Shown here: piece by piece, positions 46,125 to 59,600 of the stretch
Layout: each line of letters begins with the position of its first letter
Position numbering within the stretch: position 1 is the stretch's first letter
NCBI GenBank assembly: GCA_032622095.1
Contig: CP136063.1
Span: forward strand, 210,536,355 to 210,600,354
DNA: 64,000 nucleotides
DNA from: Siphonodentalium dalli
Lineage: Eukaryota > Mollusca > Scaphopoda > Gadilida > Siphonodentaliidae
Direction of reading: 5' to 3'
The notes under the pieces: model-generated
The model's database searches: none
Told to the model about the DNA's origin: nothing
What the model saw: the letters and a program-made list of their open reading frames with translations, nothing else
Position numbers and translations under genes: made by a program

Positions 46125-47222
46125 ATGATATAAACGGTCACAATATCCGGAGATATAACTCTATTAAAGCGTGACATTGAATCTGCCAAAGTGTCCAATT
46201 CAAATTTGCAAAGTGATCTCAGAGTTAAGCTTACGACATTCGAGGATGAAATTTTGAATCTTCGAAAGGAACTGGCCGCATTAAAAGTAGAAAACAAGTC
46301 AAACAAGCTGCTTCTCATGGAGATCAAAGATAAACTGAGTAGCAGACCAACTCCAATAGTAAATGTGGTTCCTTCTACATTGGACGCCAACGACAGATCT
46401 ACCCATGATATTGACATCGACAGAGCTATTAATTCTGCCGAATCTGTCTGCAAGTTTACCCTCGAAAGACTTACCGCTCTTTCTACTTCTATCGCCCAAC
46501 ATGAACTTCTCGAAAGAAAAGTAAATGATATGGCAAATTATATGCGAATCACCACCGAGGAATCAAATAAACAACTTCGTTCAACGCAGCGGAACATTGA
46601 TAACCTCTTCGAAACTCTCGCCGGCAATCTGACTTCTAAATTTAACTCGTTAGCTGCCTATGTTAACTCTTGGGTCATGCACTCGTCTATGGACAAACAA
46701 GCAAATACATATGACAGAATTGGATCGACCAGTTCCCATATGAAAAATCAGAAGTCAATGTACAGCAAAACACCAACGTCACCACCAAGTGACAAGAGAA
46801 ATAACAGCGTTCCACCTATACCACAAGCATCATCAACGCCTATCACGCATAGTACCGCTAAATCACGGAACACTTCATACAACTCTATCCACATGAGCAC
46901 GGTACAATCATCTGTCAACTCTAGTCACCACGCGTCATCTAACCGACCAAGAAGAACGCCAACAAAGAACTGCTATATCGGCTGTGTACCGCTTTCCAGA
47001 ACACAAGCTGATATCCGTGATTACCTAACGGCTACTGGTGTTGAGCCAACCTACGTCCGAGTGATCAGATGTAAACACCCAGACTTCATGGCAGCTCGTG
47101 TAACGGTACCAGCGAACTGTGCAAATCAGATATGTGCTGCGGATTTCTGGCCCGAGGAAATGTACTGTAGGCAGTGGAGAAATTACAACACACACACAAA
47201 CTCTTACAAAACTGAATCGTGA
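46125..47222 (+). pseudogene. LINE ORF1 protein (start probably mutated)
   Basis: Open from 46134 to TGA 47220-47222. The natural ATG seems to be 46125, but codon 3 is TAA (46131-46133), so the intact part lacks an ATG near its start. The protein begins with a heptad-rich coiled-coil region (LRVKLTTFEDEILNLRKEL, AALKVENK), continues with a serine/threonine-rich linker and ends with a small folded-looking domain (NCYIGCVPLSRTQADIRDYL ... VIRCKHPDFMAARV) that could be an RNA-binding or chaperone module. ORF1 proteins of LINEs bind element RNA. The assignment relies on position just before ORF2 and on the coiled coil. Confidence 0.7.
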
Positions 47223-47224
47223 TC

Positions 47225-50200
47225 ATGGCCAGCAACACGACGAACTTACATAGTCGCAATGACTCATGTCTTCGCACCAATTTAAACATTATGTGTTGGA
47301 ACTCAACTGGCCTGTCGTCGGACTCTCTTTATCTAACCAATCTTCTAAACAAAAATGATCATTTCTATGATCTGATTGGTTTATCTGAACACTGGTTAAG
47401 TGAAGAGGGCCTTCGCCTGCTCGATAATATTCATGACCAATATTTTAGTATCAGTAAACCTGGTCGCACATTGACGACGTCCTCTGGTGGGCAATACGTG
47501 CGTGACGGGGTTGCTCTCCTCGTTCACAAAAAGCACCGCAACTGCTTCAATGATATGCGTCTAGACCACCAACGCTTAATTGGCATAAAACTCCGCTTGG
47601 GGTATCAGGAATTCGTTTACATCGTTGAAGTATACATGCCCAACACAAATTACACGGACATAGAGTACAATGACTGCATTAATGCATTAAGTGATATCAT
47701 ATTCGAGTACTCTTCCCATGGAACTGTAATAATTATGGGCGATTTCAATGCCCACTTATTTTCCAATCTGGAAAAAGCTCAGATTGAGTGGCCGAAACGG
47801 GCAAATAGATGTACTGCTTTCAATTCATTTCTGGAAACTCATAAGCTAAAGTCACTCGTCACTCTGAGTGCATGCACCGGACCAAAATATTCATTTGTCC
47901 CATACAACCCTGAACACTCACAATCACTAATTGACCACATTGTCATTCCCCGGTGCAAACTTGACCTTGTGAATAGAGTAGGAATAATTGAAGATGAGGC
48001 TCTTAATACCTCAAACCACAGGCCAGTTTTCTGTTCTATGGAATTCAACTATCAGGGTAGCGCACATCTAAATGATCATAACAATATGGTCAACTGGTCA
48101 AAGGTTAGTCTAGATGCATATCAAGAAGTGGCTCGGAATAAACTGCACACAGTCAATAGATGCATATCGAGCATATCCGACGTTGACGCACTATATTCGA
48201 AACTAGTCGATATTCTTCTCTCTGCTTCTAAGGAAACAGAGAAAAAGACAACTAAACGGAAGAAATTCACGAAGTCTTACTGGAATTCTGAATTGAAATG
48301 CTTGCATGGTGAAATGCGTCAACGCCGGAAATGCTGGATATCAAAGGGGCGACCCAAAACGATTGACAATCCAACATTTCGAGCATATAGAGATTCTAAA
48401 CGAATATTCCGAAATCGTCACCGTACAGCAGTGTTGGATTCCCAAACAAAATCAATAGAGAACATAGAATATCTCGCTAAAAACAACCAACCCGCTTTCT
48501 GGAAAGCAATTAAACTCCCAAATAAGTGTGGTGTGAACCCTGGGTCAGAATTAAAGTTTGACAACAAAATGTGCAGGGACCCTCAAGACATTGTACTAGG
48601 TTGGAACAAATATTTTCAAAACCTGTATAGTAGGTGTCGTCATAATATCCCCTCTTTTGAATCGTCGGTGAACGACACCATTGCCCAGATAAGTGAAATG
48701 TCTGACCAAGAGCGTAGAGATAACTCACTGTGTAAGGACGTCACAGGTGCAGAACTAAGTGCTTGCATTAAACGGCTGAAGCGGAACAAAGCTAGTGGGC
48801 ACACCAATATTGTAAATGAACATCTAATTCATGCACCGGATGCTCTACTTCCTGTTCTGTGTCTGCTATTCTCAAGTATGCTCAGATACGAATTTATTCC
48901 ATCTAAAATGAAAATGGGAATAATAATTCCGATTTTCAAGGGTGACCCAAAGCCTGTCGACAACCCAGATAGTTACAGAGCTATAACTTTACTGCCATCA
49001 ATGTATAAACTTTTTGAGATGGTTATTTTGGACAGGCTTCTTAAATGCGATGTGTTCGCCGGTTTTCCGAATTGTCTGCAGAATGGCTTCCAGAAAGGGG
49101 TTGGCTGCACAGTAACCTCATATATACTCCAAGATGTCGTCGAATATGCACATCTCAACAATTCTAAGGTATACGCCGCATTTTGGGATTCACAAAAAGC
49201 TTTTGACAGAGTATGGCACGAAGGACTACTCTATAAATTAATGCAGAAAGGCCTCGGAGGGCGTATGCTTAGAGTTGTTGCTGCCATGTACTCGGAGATC
49301 AAAAGCAAAGTGCGATATGCTGGCTATTTTTCAGAACCGTTCACCATAGAGCAAGGTACAAGACAAGGGGTTATTCTGTCCCCTTTCCTGTACCTTATCT
49401 ATATAGACGACCTCCTACAGGAACTCTCATTATCACCGGAGGGCGCTCATATAGATTCAATCTCGTGTTCATGTCCGACAACTGCCGACGATGTCTGCAT
49501 TCTTTCTTACTCAGAAGGTGGCTTAAAAAGTCTTCTGAATAAATGTTATAAGTACAGCAAAACGTGGAAATTTGAATACTCATTTGCTAAAAGCGAAATT
49601 ATCGTCTTTGACACTCGTAAACGCTCAAACGCTCCAGCGAGAGAACATAAATGGTTTCTCGGACTGAACACTCTGAAGGAAGTCAAAGACGTTATTCACC
49701 TTGGTATCCCACAAAATAATCGGTCTGATAGATCTCGAAATATTGACAGAGCATGTGAAATGCTAAGAAGGACATTCTTCGGTGCATGCCGATCGCCAAT
49801 CACCTAATTCCTGACTCCTTCGTCTGCTCTTGAAATTTTGAAATGTGTAGTAATCCCCAAGGCATTATATGGATGTGAAATGTGGTATGGCCTGACAAAT
49901 ACACAAGTTCTGCAACTTGAGAGAGTCTATCGTATGTGTATAAAACATATTCAATGTCTGCCTACTAGAACAAGTACAGAACTTTCACTGTCATTACTTG
50001 GTTTAACACCACTGCATGTCGAAGTAGACCGGAAAAAACTTTTATTCTTGGGAACACTAATAAATATTCCAAACACTCATCGCGATGCTCTAAGAGTGTT
50101 TCTGTTCAATGTTCAGGGCCACCTCCTCTATAAACGGCCCCTGTCTGGCTTTGCGAAGGAAATATTCACACACCTGCACGCATATGATCTCATCGATTAC

Positions 50201-50740
50201 CTCACAAATTTTATTGATTCTGGGTTCTTTCCATCACAGAAACAATGGAAAGAAATTGTAAAAGAGAAGATCAACAACTTCGCATATCAAGCACCATGGT
50301 GTGATTTGACAAATGAATCACTGAAATTCTTTAGGATGGTTAAATCCTATCCTATGTCGATCTGGAGAGGCTGGCTACTATGCAGGGAACACCCAACGTA
50401 CAAATCTAAAGCTCTCTATATGGTAAACATCATCTCCAGAACGACATATGACAACAACGCACTATGCAAGCACTGTGGGTGCCAATACTCTGACCTCATG
50501 TCACACATGTACCTCCATTGCTTCTCTCCGCACTTACAGAAACTCAGAAATGAATTCTGGTATAAAATCATAAACATATTCGGAATTCCTACATTTTCAT
50601 TCCTGGATTTACTCTCGCCGGTAGGATTCCTCACTTATGCATGTGGATGTGGAAGTCATCCTACTCTGGAACTCATGTGTGATGAGAAACGCCTATTTAT
50701 TCATTGTCTCACATTTGTGTGTGTCCTTTGCTCCATCTGA
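47225..50740 (+). pseudogene. LINE ORF2: endonuclease-reverse transcriptase with one in-frame stop
   Basis: The first ATG is 47225, two bases after the ORF1 stop. N-terminal endonuclease motifs in order: IMCWNSTGL, GLSEHWL, VYMPN, IIMGDFNAHL, SLIDHIV and NTSNHRPVF. Reverse transcriptase: IIIPIFKGD, NPDSYRAITLLPSMYKLFE, QNGFQKG, FWDSQKAFDRVWH (first catalytic D), GTRQGVILSPFLYLIYIDD, and TTADDVCIL (second and third D at 49487-49492, with T instead of the usual aromatic before ADD). TAA at 49805-49807 interrupts the frame, and the same frame then runs on to 50740 with the C-terminal domain (CKHCGCQYSDLMSHMYLHC). Full length would be ~1171 codons. One substitution explains the break. Confidence 0.9.
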
Positions 50741-50878
50741 CCAATGCAAAAGGTCAACCAACCTCATATAAGTGAAATTGATTTAGTTTGAATGTCACTG
50801 TTGTATTCATAAACATGTATATACCTGTACACATATCTCTCCTTCAAGGAGGCAATAAAACATCTCTCTCTCTCTCTT

Positions 50879-53600
50879 TATGTTTACCATATCCGGATCC
50901 AAACAAAAGCCAGGAAACGTAACGTTTTTTTGCTTTCGTTTACATAACAAAGGGAAACAAATTGACAACAACATACTGCTTATGTCATATTTCTGATTGG
51001 CATAAGAACAAAGTCTCTCTATATTTTACTATTGTTTCTGTTTATGGCGGGTTTTGAAGGAGGTGAATATTTTAACAGCATACCCACCGCCAACGCCGCC
51101 CGTATCTTTAACAAGTAAACATAGTAAAATTGATGTTGTGAATGCATGGTCACCATATTATACGCACACATATAAACCCACCCATGCATTTTTACTCGAA
51201 TAAATTGTTCCCACTCATGTATTTCACCGGGGTGTAAGTATGTATGTGGTGGTCTACTAGAGTAATTTTACCAGAGTAATTATACCAGAGTAATTTACCT
51301 GGAAATTTGGGTAAATTTACCAAGTTGTACCGAGGTACGCTTTCGGAAGCTTTAACATTTGAGATAACAGATTGAAGTCTATATGGATTACACATGTCAT
51401 TACATAAGATTGATTGATTGATTGATTGATTGGGGTTTTATGTCGCTTTAGCCACTAAGGCCATATCACGACATTGCCAGTTTTAATGGTGGAGGAAATC
51501 CGCACACTTACGGCTAATCTAACAGTGATTAAACTCTTTTTGACTTTATTTTTTACAATATGCTTGGCCCATTATGTTAGCTTTTGAGTATGGCACCGGG
51601 TACGATAGTTTTCCACTGACTGACTAACAAGATAATATTTTTGTTCTCGCACAAAGAGACAGACAACACATCAGTTACGTGTAATGTGCTATTGTGAAAT
51701 CGAGTTATCGCCCGTGCCCTTGTACAATATCACTCTGGTAAGAGCCCGGTAAACCATGGTTTATCAGGATTTATTCTGGTAAACTGAGGTCAGGAAAACA
51801 ATGATATACTCTGGTAAAGTCATGTAAAAGCCATGTAAAAATGACAGACCCTTGTAAACTCGAAGTAAATGCGTGGTGTACCGCACTTACATTATGCTCT
51901 GGTGAATCCATTACATACAAAGATTAACAACATGGCAGTCTTTGGAGTAGTGATCTTCAGTCTGACAAATTCCAAAACTATATCGCAGGAAGTCCACGTT
52001 GTACGTGTGCCTATCATTACTTCTGCATGTGTCTCCACTACCAGTCAGAACGGAAATGTTTCACCTGCCTTACAGAGAAGGAATTAAATTAACGCATATG
52101 AACAATCTACTTATCGGCATCCCAAAATGCTCCTAACAAACAATATGTGAAACTGTTTAAAAAAAGGTCCAGCATTTTATCGCGGAGACTAAACGTTTCT
52201 AGTTAAATTTCACGATACAAAATTAGTTTATAAATTAACACATAGGCAAGCACACTCGGCATTGGCACCCCCACCAATCATTTTCACTCTCACCCTTCCT
52301 CAATAATCTGTTACAATCTTCCATCATTATCTTTCCCATTCACCACATGCAGCTGTAAATACGTTACTTATTGTGTCACTTTGTTAAACAAATTGTTTGC
52401 ATCAATGTATACCGGAGAGTTTTGTAAATTGTGCCCCAATACATTTTGTATTATACTGCAAATAGAATATGTTTAAACAAAAAACATGGAAGCCTTTGTA
52501 TCCGCAAATTTGAGATTGATTGGACTACATCTTGCTTAGTTGTTAACATTTTAGACTTAAATTTCCAAAAACCCAACCCACCTATATTCTTGTCCCTGGT
52601 TGAAATACGTTCTGTATTATCGGTATTGTAAGTCTGAACTGCTCCACGGACATCATACCAACTTAGTTTTGAAGTAGGACTAAGATTCATACTATCATTC
52701 TCTTGTTATTACTGGTATATTAGTGTATGGTATTACGTCGCCTCATTCGAAATCAATGGATGTGTAGTTAGCTGCCACATAATATTAATACTAGGGAATG
52801 TAGAACTCAGTTATTCACAAATCCATTTCTGGCTGGAACCAATTGTAAAAAGCACAATGGCGATGCCCGATGGGATGTCACAATGACAAAGTTAACGTTT
52901 TGTGTTTCACTGCGTGGTTTTCCGTTGAGCAAAATTATCAAATGGACATCAATAGCCTCTACATACACTCTAGCATATTTTGTTGGTCTGAAGTACTTTG
53001 TAAACCATTGGCATAATACGTTTACTCAGATTTATACAAATTTGAACGTTGGCCACGGTAATGGGGTAGGTGTAATCACAAAAGGCTATAATGTTTGTTT
53101 TATTCCAGTTTGTGTACATTACTGTTTCATAATAAAACAATTAGTACTTTAGTGGAGGTATATTTGGTTTAATAAATTTATTCCCAATAATAATTTGTTA
53201 CAATATAATATATTGGTAATTCATGTTACCATGTTCCTTGTGTATGGGTGTGGATTCGGCTGTAAGCCTATATGGCTTATATATGCCGTCTCCACAAGTG
53301 ACCTTATCATCGGTGGACATAATATAAATGGTGCGACAAAGCAAGCAATATTATGCTTGCATTACTCGAGTCGCGTCCCGTCGTGGAGTTGTCGGAGACA
53401 GGTAATGAATTGGTCTATTCATGTACTAAATGTTTACACCATGTCTAATATATTATAGTATGGGTTTCATAGAATGGGTTCGTAAGAGCAATACAGACAC
53501 AAGCATATATACAACATGTGTGTGTCACCTGTGGTGTCGGTCATCAGCTATTTCAATAGTTCCATATATTAGATATTTACTTAATGTAATTATTATTGGG
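50879..53600. other. Spacer between LINEs
   Basis: Mostly unrecognised AT-rich DNA. Short tandem motifs (AGAGTAAT.TTACC near 51260; CATGTAAAA near 51820) and the repeat tail at 51405-51490 are the only features seen. Short open frames have no family signature. Confidence 0.55.
51405..51490 (-). repeat. 3' end of a LINE or SINE with (ATCA)n tail
   Basis: On + it reads (GATT)n then GGGGTTTTATGTCGCTTTAG, CCACTAAGGCCATATCACGA: on the minus strand, a short element end followed by an ATCA-repeat tail. This style of 3' end is common among invertebrate LINEs and SINEs. Confidence 0.55.
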
Positions 53601-53625
53601 CAGTGCCATATAATCTGTATATATG

Positions 53626-54118
53626 TTAGCTCGAAAAGCGTTCTGTCATGATTATGAATTTCTGGACTGTTTTAAATATAAAAATATTTTCGCTCATACT
53701 ATTTGAAATCGTGCCGTTCAGGGCGCTCTCAATGGTTGTTCTTTCCAAACTACCAGAAAAACATTCGTTTCTTTGTCTACTGTATACTGGGCAGTGGAAT
53801 AAGAAATGATTCGCCGTTTCATCACTTCCACACACACAATGAGGACTTGATCTGAGATAATTTTCACACAGGTCTTTATTAAGAAAACTACAACCAAGTC
53901 GCAATCTGCAGTGATGTATTTGCGCTGGGCGTGAGTAATAGTAATAGTGGTAAATATAAGGTTCTCTACGGTTATTATCCGTGCTTCCTATTGCCGACTT
54001 AAAGTCACACAATGTTTCACACTTCCGCACATTGTCTGGGAGTGTGTTCCACATCTCAACGGCTGAGGGAAGAAAGGACTTTTCGTATGACGCAGTATCA
54101 CGAGAAGGGTTTAGTTGG
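53626..54118 (-). pseudogene. LINE ORF2 C-terminal fragment, cut by foldback B
   Basis: The minus frame reads SFLPSAVEMWNTLPDNVR, then HHCRLRLGCSFLNKDL and CVCGSDETANHFLFHCPVYS, the standard C-terminal end of CR1/L2-type LINE ORF2 proteins, ending with a stop near 53626. The 5' part is missing: coding similarity ends at ~54118, where the foldback begins. It differs from the LINE at 46125, so it is a second family. Confidence 0.82.
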
Positions 54119-54746
54119 GGAGCCCGCATATGTTCTATTTACACTTTTGCGTACAAAAGGTTTGACCCCCTAAAGTTGGTACCAATAATGGAACATTCTG
54201 AAAAACTGATTTCTTAAGTTGCGCATTCCTGGGGTTTAGGGGCTGCTGAACCCCAAAAAGTGCCAAAAATCACTTCTATTTACACTTCCGCGTACATCGA
54301 TGAATTTTGGTTTGATGATACTCCTAAGTGTACTCATTAAGAAAACACAACTTAAGAAAGGGATTTTCCTGGGGTTTTCAGATAAGAAAGGGGGTCCCAT
54401 GCTGAACCCCAAAACGTGATTTTTCACCTTTTTTTTACACTTTCGCGTACATCCATAATTTTTGGTCTCAAAGTACTTTGATATATACTAATTATAAAAA
54501 CACAACTTTTCCTGGGGTTTTAAGATAAGAAGGGGGTCATCGGGTCACCCCTCAAAACGTAAAAAAATCACTTTTACTTACATGATTGCATTCGTCCAAC
54601 GTGTGTATATGTGCGTACACCCCTGGAACGTTGCACCATTATAACCAATACATCCCTAAATCGATACGAACAACTTAAGAAATATATATTCATGTCGTTT
54701 TCTGATAAGAACGAGACTTGTTACCCCCAATGCAACTTTAAGATAT

Positions 54747-57700
54747 AGTTACAACTTTATTTTGTGTTTTTTATATTAACTGATCATTAGAGCAATTAAA
54801 TATGCAATTATTGGGGTCCTAACCCCTTCCGATCCCTCAAAAATTCGATTTTACAGAACGCAGTACAAAATTTTACAAAAAATCACAATTGAGATTCTAG
54901 TCATATTTCAATAAGAAATGAAAAGAACATTGTAATGTAAGTGAGGCATATCATTACCTATGAATATTCCAAATCTCTGGAACCATAAATCTTACCTTGG
55001 CTCAAAATGGCTGCGAAAATGGCCGCTAAAATATGGAAAATGGTAAATATTGCCCCAGGGTGTCCTGCAATCGCTTACAAGTTGTGGTTGATGTACACAA
55101 TTGGCTAATCTGTTTTCTATACATTGCATACTAACATGTCTGATGCACCATGGATCATTTTTACTATTGTCACCACTGACATTTACCAGAAATATTGGAC
55201 ATAAATATCGGCAAGAATTCACTTTTCGGGGTTCGACAATTTGTTCAAGTAAAATGTAACTATCTTTGGATTGAAAGGTGTTTATTGTTTTGGTCTATCT
55301 TAAATGTGTCACACTACGGTGTTTATAGACTAAATTGCTCAAGATGGCTTCCAAAATGGCAACCAAATTTGTAAAAAGTAAAAAGTTAACATATCCCGAA
55401 CATTATTCTCTGCGTTATCCGAAAAAAGGTGGCAAATTGTGATTCACTTGGTTATTGTACGTCGTTCTATTATGTTTGTCCCAGTTCCGTATGGGGCATG
55501 ACAAATTCATTTTAAAGTTGCAGTATGGAATTTTGCGGAGAACCATATTATTGAAAGGAAATGGGCAGAACTTTGAGACTGAACTGAGATGAACCATGAT
55601 ATGTGGGTATTCTGGCCCATTATGATAAAAAATTATCAACTGGATACAGGGTGGAAGCCAAGATGGTAGCCAGGGAGTTATGACCATATATGAGGATAAT
55701 AGGTATACAGGGAGTTATTGTATGGTCATGAATGGTGTGTGGGTATATAGGGAGTGCCCTGTTGGTAACGGTGGGGCGTATATTTATATATGTTGTGGAT
55801 GTGTTATCATTGGTGGTGTATGGGGAGTAGATTTATTATCATGGATGGCGTGTGTGAGTATGGCAAGTATGGAACTTATGAGTGGTCGTAGGTGCGATAT
55901 TGGTATATCTGGACGGGCTCATCATTGGTGATGTGCATATGTAAACCTGGATTTACTCCATGGTTATGGGTATGGCGAATAGGTATACATGCAGTGGCTG
56001 TATGGTCCATGTGAGGTGAATATGTATACATTGAGTGACTGTATGATCGTGAATGTAGTGAATATGTATACATAGAGTGACTATATGGTCGGGTGTAGGT
56101 GTTCATGCATGGTGACTCGTGGCTGTATCGTCATTTGTGGTATGTACGGGTATAACCAAGTATGGCTGTATGGTCAGGTGTACTAGTACATGTACGTGTA
56201 TAAAGTGGGTGACTATGTTGTCATTTGTGTGGTGTTTATGTACATATGGAGTGACTGGGGTAATGGTTGGGTTGTACATATGTACCTTGAGTGGCTATCG
56301 CTTTCCACAATAACTCAAGGATATGTTAATCAATAGAGAGGTCATGTCATATCGTGGAAAGTGATAGCCACCCATTAACACACAGTCATTACATATATAT
56401 ATATAAACACCACATACATAACAATATAGTTACCCACTGTATACATGTACACCTGACCCATGACCACGGATGACCATACAGCCACGCGTCACAATGCAGG
56501 CACACCGGGTATACTCCTAAACATGACCCATAACCATATAGTCACTCCATGTATACCCATTCATCTCACCATTTGCCATAAGATCATCCCCTGTATACCT
56601 ATTCTCCAAACGCATGGTCAAATGAACAATCAATATATACATCTACACCACAACAATGACCATAAAGTCATTCCGGTATACATATGCACATCACAATGGC
56701 CATATAGCCACTCGCTTCATACACATACCCTCACCCATGTTACCTGGTATACTCCTTCACCTGACATATGGCCATATAGTCACCCCATGTGTACCGTGTG
56801 TACTCAAAACATTCATACACGATCATGGTCAATCCTTGTATTCATATTCACCCAACAGTGGCCATGTCAATCCATGTATTCCTATTTGTCACACCATAGC
56901 CGAATAGCCACTCAAGATATAGATAGAACGACACAAGTGTGTGAACTGGTTAACGTTATTGTACGAGTTTGTTGTGACGCGATGGTAAAACGAGAACCGA
57001 AGGTTCGAGTTTTACCTCGCGGCACGACAAACGAGTGCAATAACGTTAACATGTTCACACAACTGTGTTGTTCTATGTTTATTGCACACTCTGAAGATTG
57101 CAGCTTGTAACATACTAACATTTCGATCGATATTGTTGTATTTAATTGAACAAACATGTGCTTAATGTAGACTATACCCCGTAATTTAGCGAAGACATTT
57201 TCTGTTAAAGTTGACGTCGCTAGTGACGTTATTGACGTAATAGGTTTGTATTGTTCAAGAACAATACACATTTTTTTATTGAACGTTTCAATTATTCTGT
57301 ATTTTGCTGTATTTCGCACAAATAAGCCATTGGGTGTGCAATAAATACTAATACACCCCAGCCATGTCAGTATAGTCACTCCATGTATGCATATGCACCT
57401 CATCCATGGCCATATAGCCACTCGCTATATACACATATCCCTCGCCCATGACAATAAAGCAACACGTGTGTGTACTGGTATAACCTACACATGACGATAC
57501 CGACACGAGTCACCAAACAGGAACACCAGGTACATGTATACTCATACGCCTGTCACCCCCTGTATAGATGTTCATTGCATTTATGATCATACGGTCACTA
57601 CTTGTATACCTACATGTACTCATCTCACCATTAACCATACAGTCACTACATGTATACCTATTCGACACATATAGTCATATAACCACTTGATATACGTATG

Positions 57701-59600
57701 CAGCCCATCATAGACCATAGATTCACTCCAGGTATACATGTAACGCTCACTAATGGCCATTCAGCCCTTCCAGATATACAAAAAACCCGCACATACCACC
57801 ACTCAAACAATCCATATTTGCATATACACCTCACACATGACAATTCAGCAATTCACTGTATAATCATACACGCCATCCATGATAATACAGCTAAGACCTA
57901 TACACCCACCAATGATAATACATCCACGATATATATAAATATACATCCCACCCGTTACCACAAGGACATTCCCTATGTACCCACACGCTCGATAATGTCC
58001 ACCAGCTTACTCCAGGTATTCATATTAAATAATGACCGTACAGTCATTCCATATATACCTATACACATTACCCGCAACCATAAAATCACTACCTATTTAT
58101 CCACACACCTCATCCATGATCATACAGGCAACACATGTACATCCCACCCATGACCTTACAGTCACTCCATATATACATAATCAACACATAGATGACCATG
58201 TAGATATATCCATACACCACACCAATGACCATACAGGCACACCGGATGCACCCGTACTGGATATACACAATCATACACCATACAGTCACTCCGTGTATAC
58301 CGATTCACCTCACACCTGACCATGACCTCTCCCTGTATACCTAGATGCATCTTACCATGGACAACCCACTTATAACCATATAGTCACTCATTGTATACCT
58401 ACTCACATCAGTCATAACACACAATAACTCAATGTATACCTATTCACCTCACATATGATCACAGAGTAACTCCCTGGCTACGATCTTGGCATCCACACTG
58501 TATCATGTAGACATTTTTGTATCATAATGGACCAGAATAGCCAACGATTATGGTCCATCTCAGTTCTGTCTCAAATTTCTGCCCATTTCCTTTCAATAAA
58601 TATGGCCAAAATCACAAAAGAGGTTCTCGGCAAATTACATACTTTAAAATGAATTTGTCATGCCCCATACGGAACTGGGACAACTGGGAATAGAACATGT
58701 AGTTGTCAGTTAATTAACTAACACGTATAATAACCAAGTGAGTCACAATTTGCTATCTTTTCGGATAATGCAGAGAATGTTCGGGATATATGTAAAAAAT
58801 TAGCATTTTACAAATTTGGTTGCCATTTTGGAAGCCATCTTGAGCTTTTAGAAATTTGGTCTATAAACACCTTAGTGTGACACATTTTAGATAGACCAAA
58901 ACAATAAACACCTTTCAATCCAAAGATAGTTATATTTTACCTGAAAAAATGGTTCAAACCTGAAAACTGAATTTTTGCCAATATTTATGTCAAGTTTTTT
59001 AGAGAAAAGTCCAATATTTTTGACGATGTCAGTGGTGAAAATAGAACAATTAACCATGGTGCATCAGACAGGTTAGCATTCAATGTATAGAATGCAGAAT
59101 GGCCCATTTTATACATCAACACAACTTGTAAGCGATTGCAGGACACGCTGGTGTAATATTTACCATTTTCCATATTTTGGCGGCCATATTGGCAGCCATT
59201 TTGAGCCAAAGTAAGAATTTTGGTTCCAGTGATTTGGAATATGCATAGGTAATGATATGCCTCACTCACATTACAAAGTTCTGTTCATTTCTTGTTGAAA
59301 TATGACTAGAATCCCAATTGTGATTTTTTTTGGTGAAATTTTATACCGCATTCTGTACAATCGAATTTTTGAGGGATCGGAAGGGGTTAGGACCCCAATA
59401 ATTGCATATTTAATTGCTCCAATGATCAGTTAATATAAAAAAACACAAAATAAAGTTGCATTACTCAACCAGTTCCAAACAGCATGAATTGATCTAGAAG
59501 ATATTTGTGAAAAAATGTCATATTTTCAACTTCCGGCAGCCATTTTGGCGGCCATCTTGGATGGTGAGTTTCAATTTTGGCCCAAAAAAGTGTCATTATG
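54747..59600. mobile_element. Inner foldback related to foldback A, opposite orientation
   Basis: 54747-55680 matches 35040-36010 reversed, and 58470-59560 matches the same sequence forwards. 55680-56310 and 56340-58470 are short and long versions of the ~42-bp degenerate array (GTATACA, GAGTGACTATA). In A the long array is on the left, here on the right. At 55300-55303 the TTAA is intact (GTCTATCTTAAATGTGTC); at 58887-58890 it is TTAG. The left arm is truncated relative to A. Confidence 0.83.
56921..57339. mobile_element. ~420-bp insertion with hairpin in foldback B
   Basis: Foldback A runs directly through this point (near 33790). The insert begins with a long hairpin, GATAGAACGACACAAGTGTG (56922) against its inverse ending 57077, with GGTTAACGTTATTG arms and a GAACCGAAGGTTC centre. 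A further 260 AT-rich bases follow. Its structure is similar to, but its sequence different from, the insert at 33099-33764. Confidence 0.72.

Larger units (their letters stand above)
46125..50878 (+). mobile_element. Nearly full-length non-LTR retrotransposon (LINE), two ORFs
   Basis: ORF1 (to 47222) then ORF2 (from 47225) joined by TGATCATG, then a short 3' UTR with AATAAAACA and a (TC)n tail ending ~50878. ORF2 has an apurinic-type endonuclease, a reverse transcriptase and a C-terminal C-x2-C...H-x4-C knuckle, the order found in CR1/L2/Jockey-group elements. Damage is light: an in-frame stop in ORF2 and a stop after the second codon at the probable ORF1 start. Two point changes in ~4.7 kb suggest a fairly young copy. 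Clade not resolved by eye. Confidence 0.88.

Noticed and set aside
46115-46453. Reverse open frame antisense to LINE ORF1
   Set aside because: A shadow of the plus-strand coding region.
56460-57110. 216-codon open frame in foldback B
   Set aside because: Composed of the degenerate ~42-bp repeat (TPCIPIH...-type repetition) and then crossing the hairpin insertion; not a gene.
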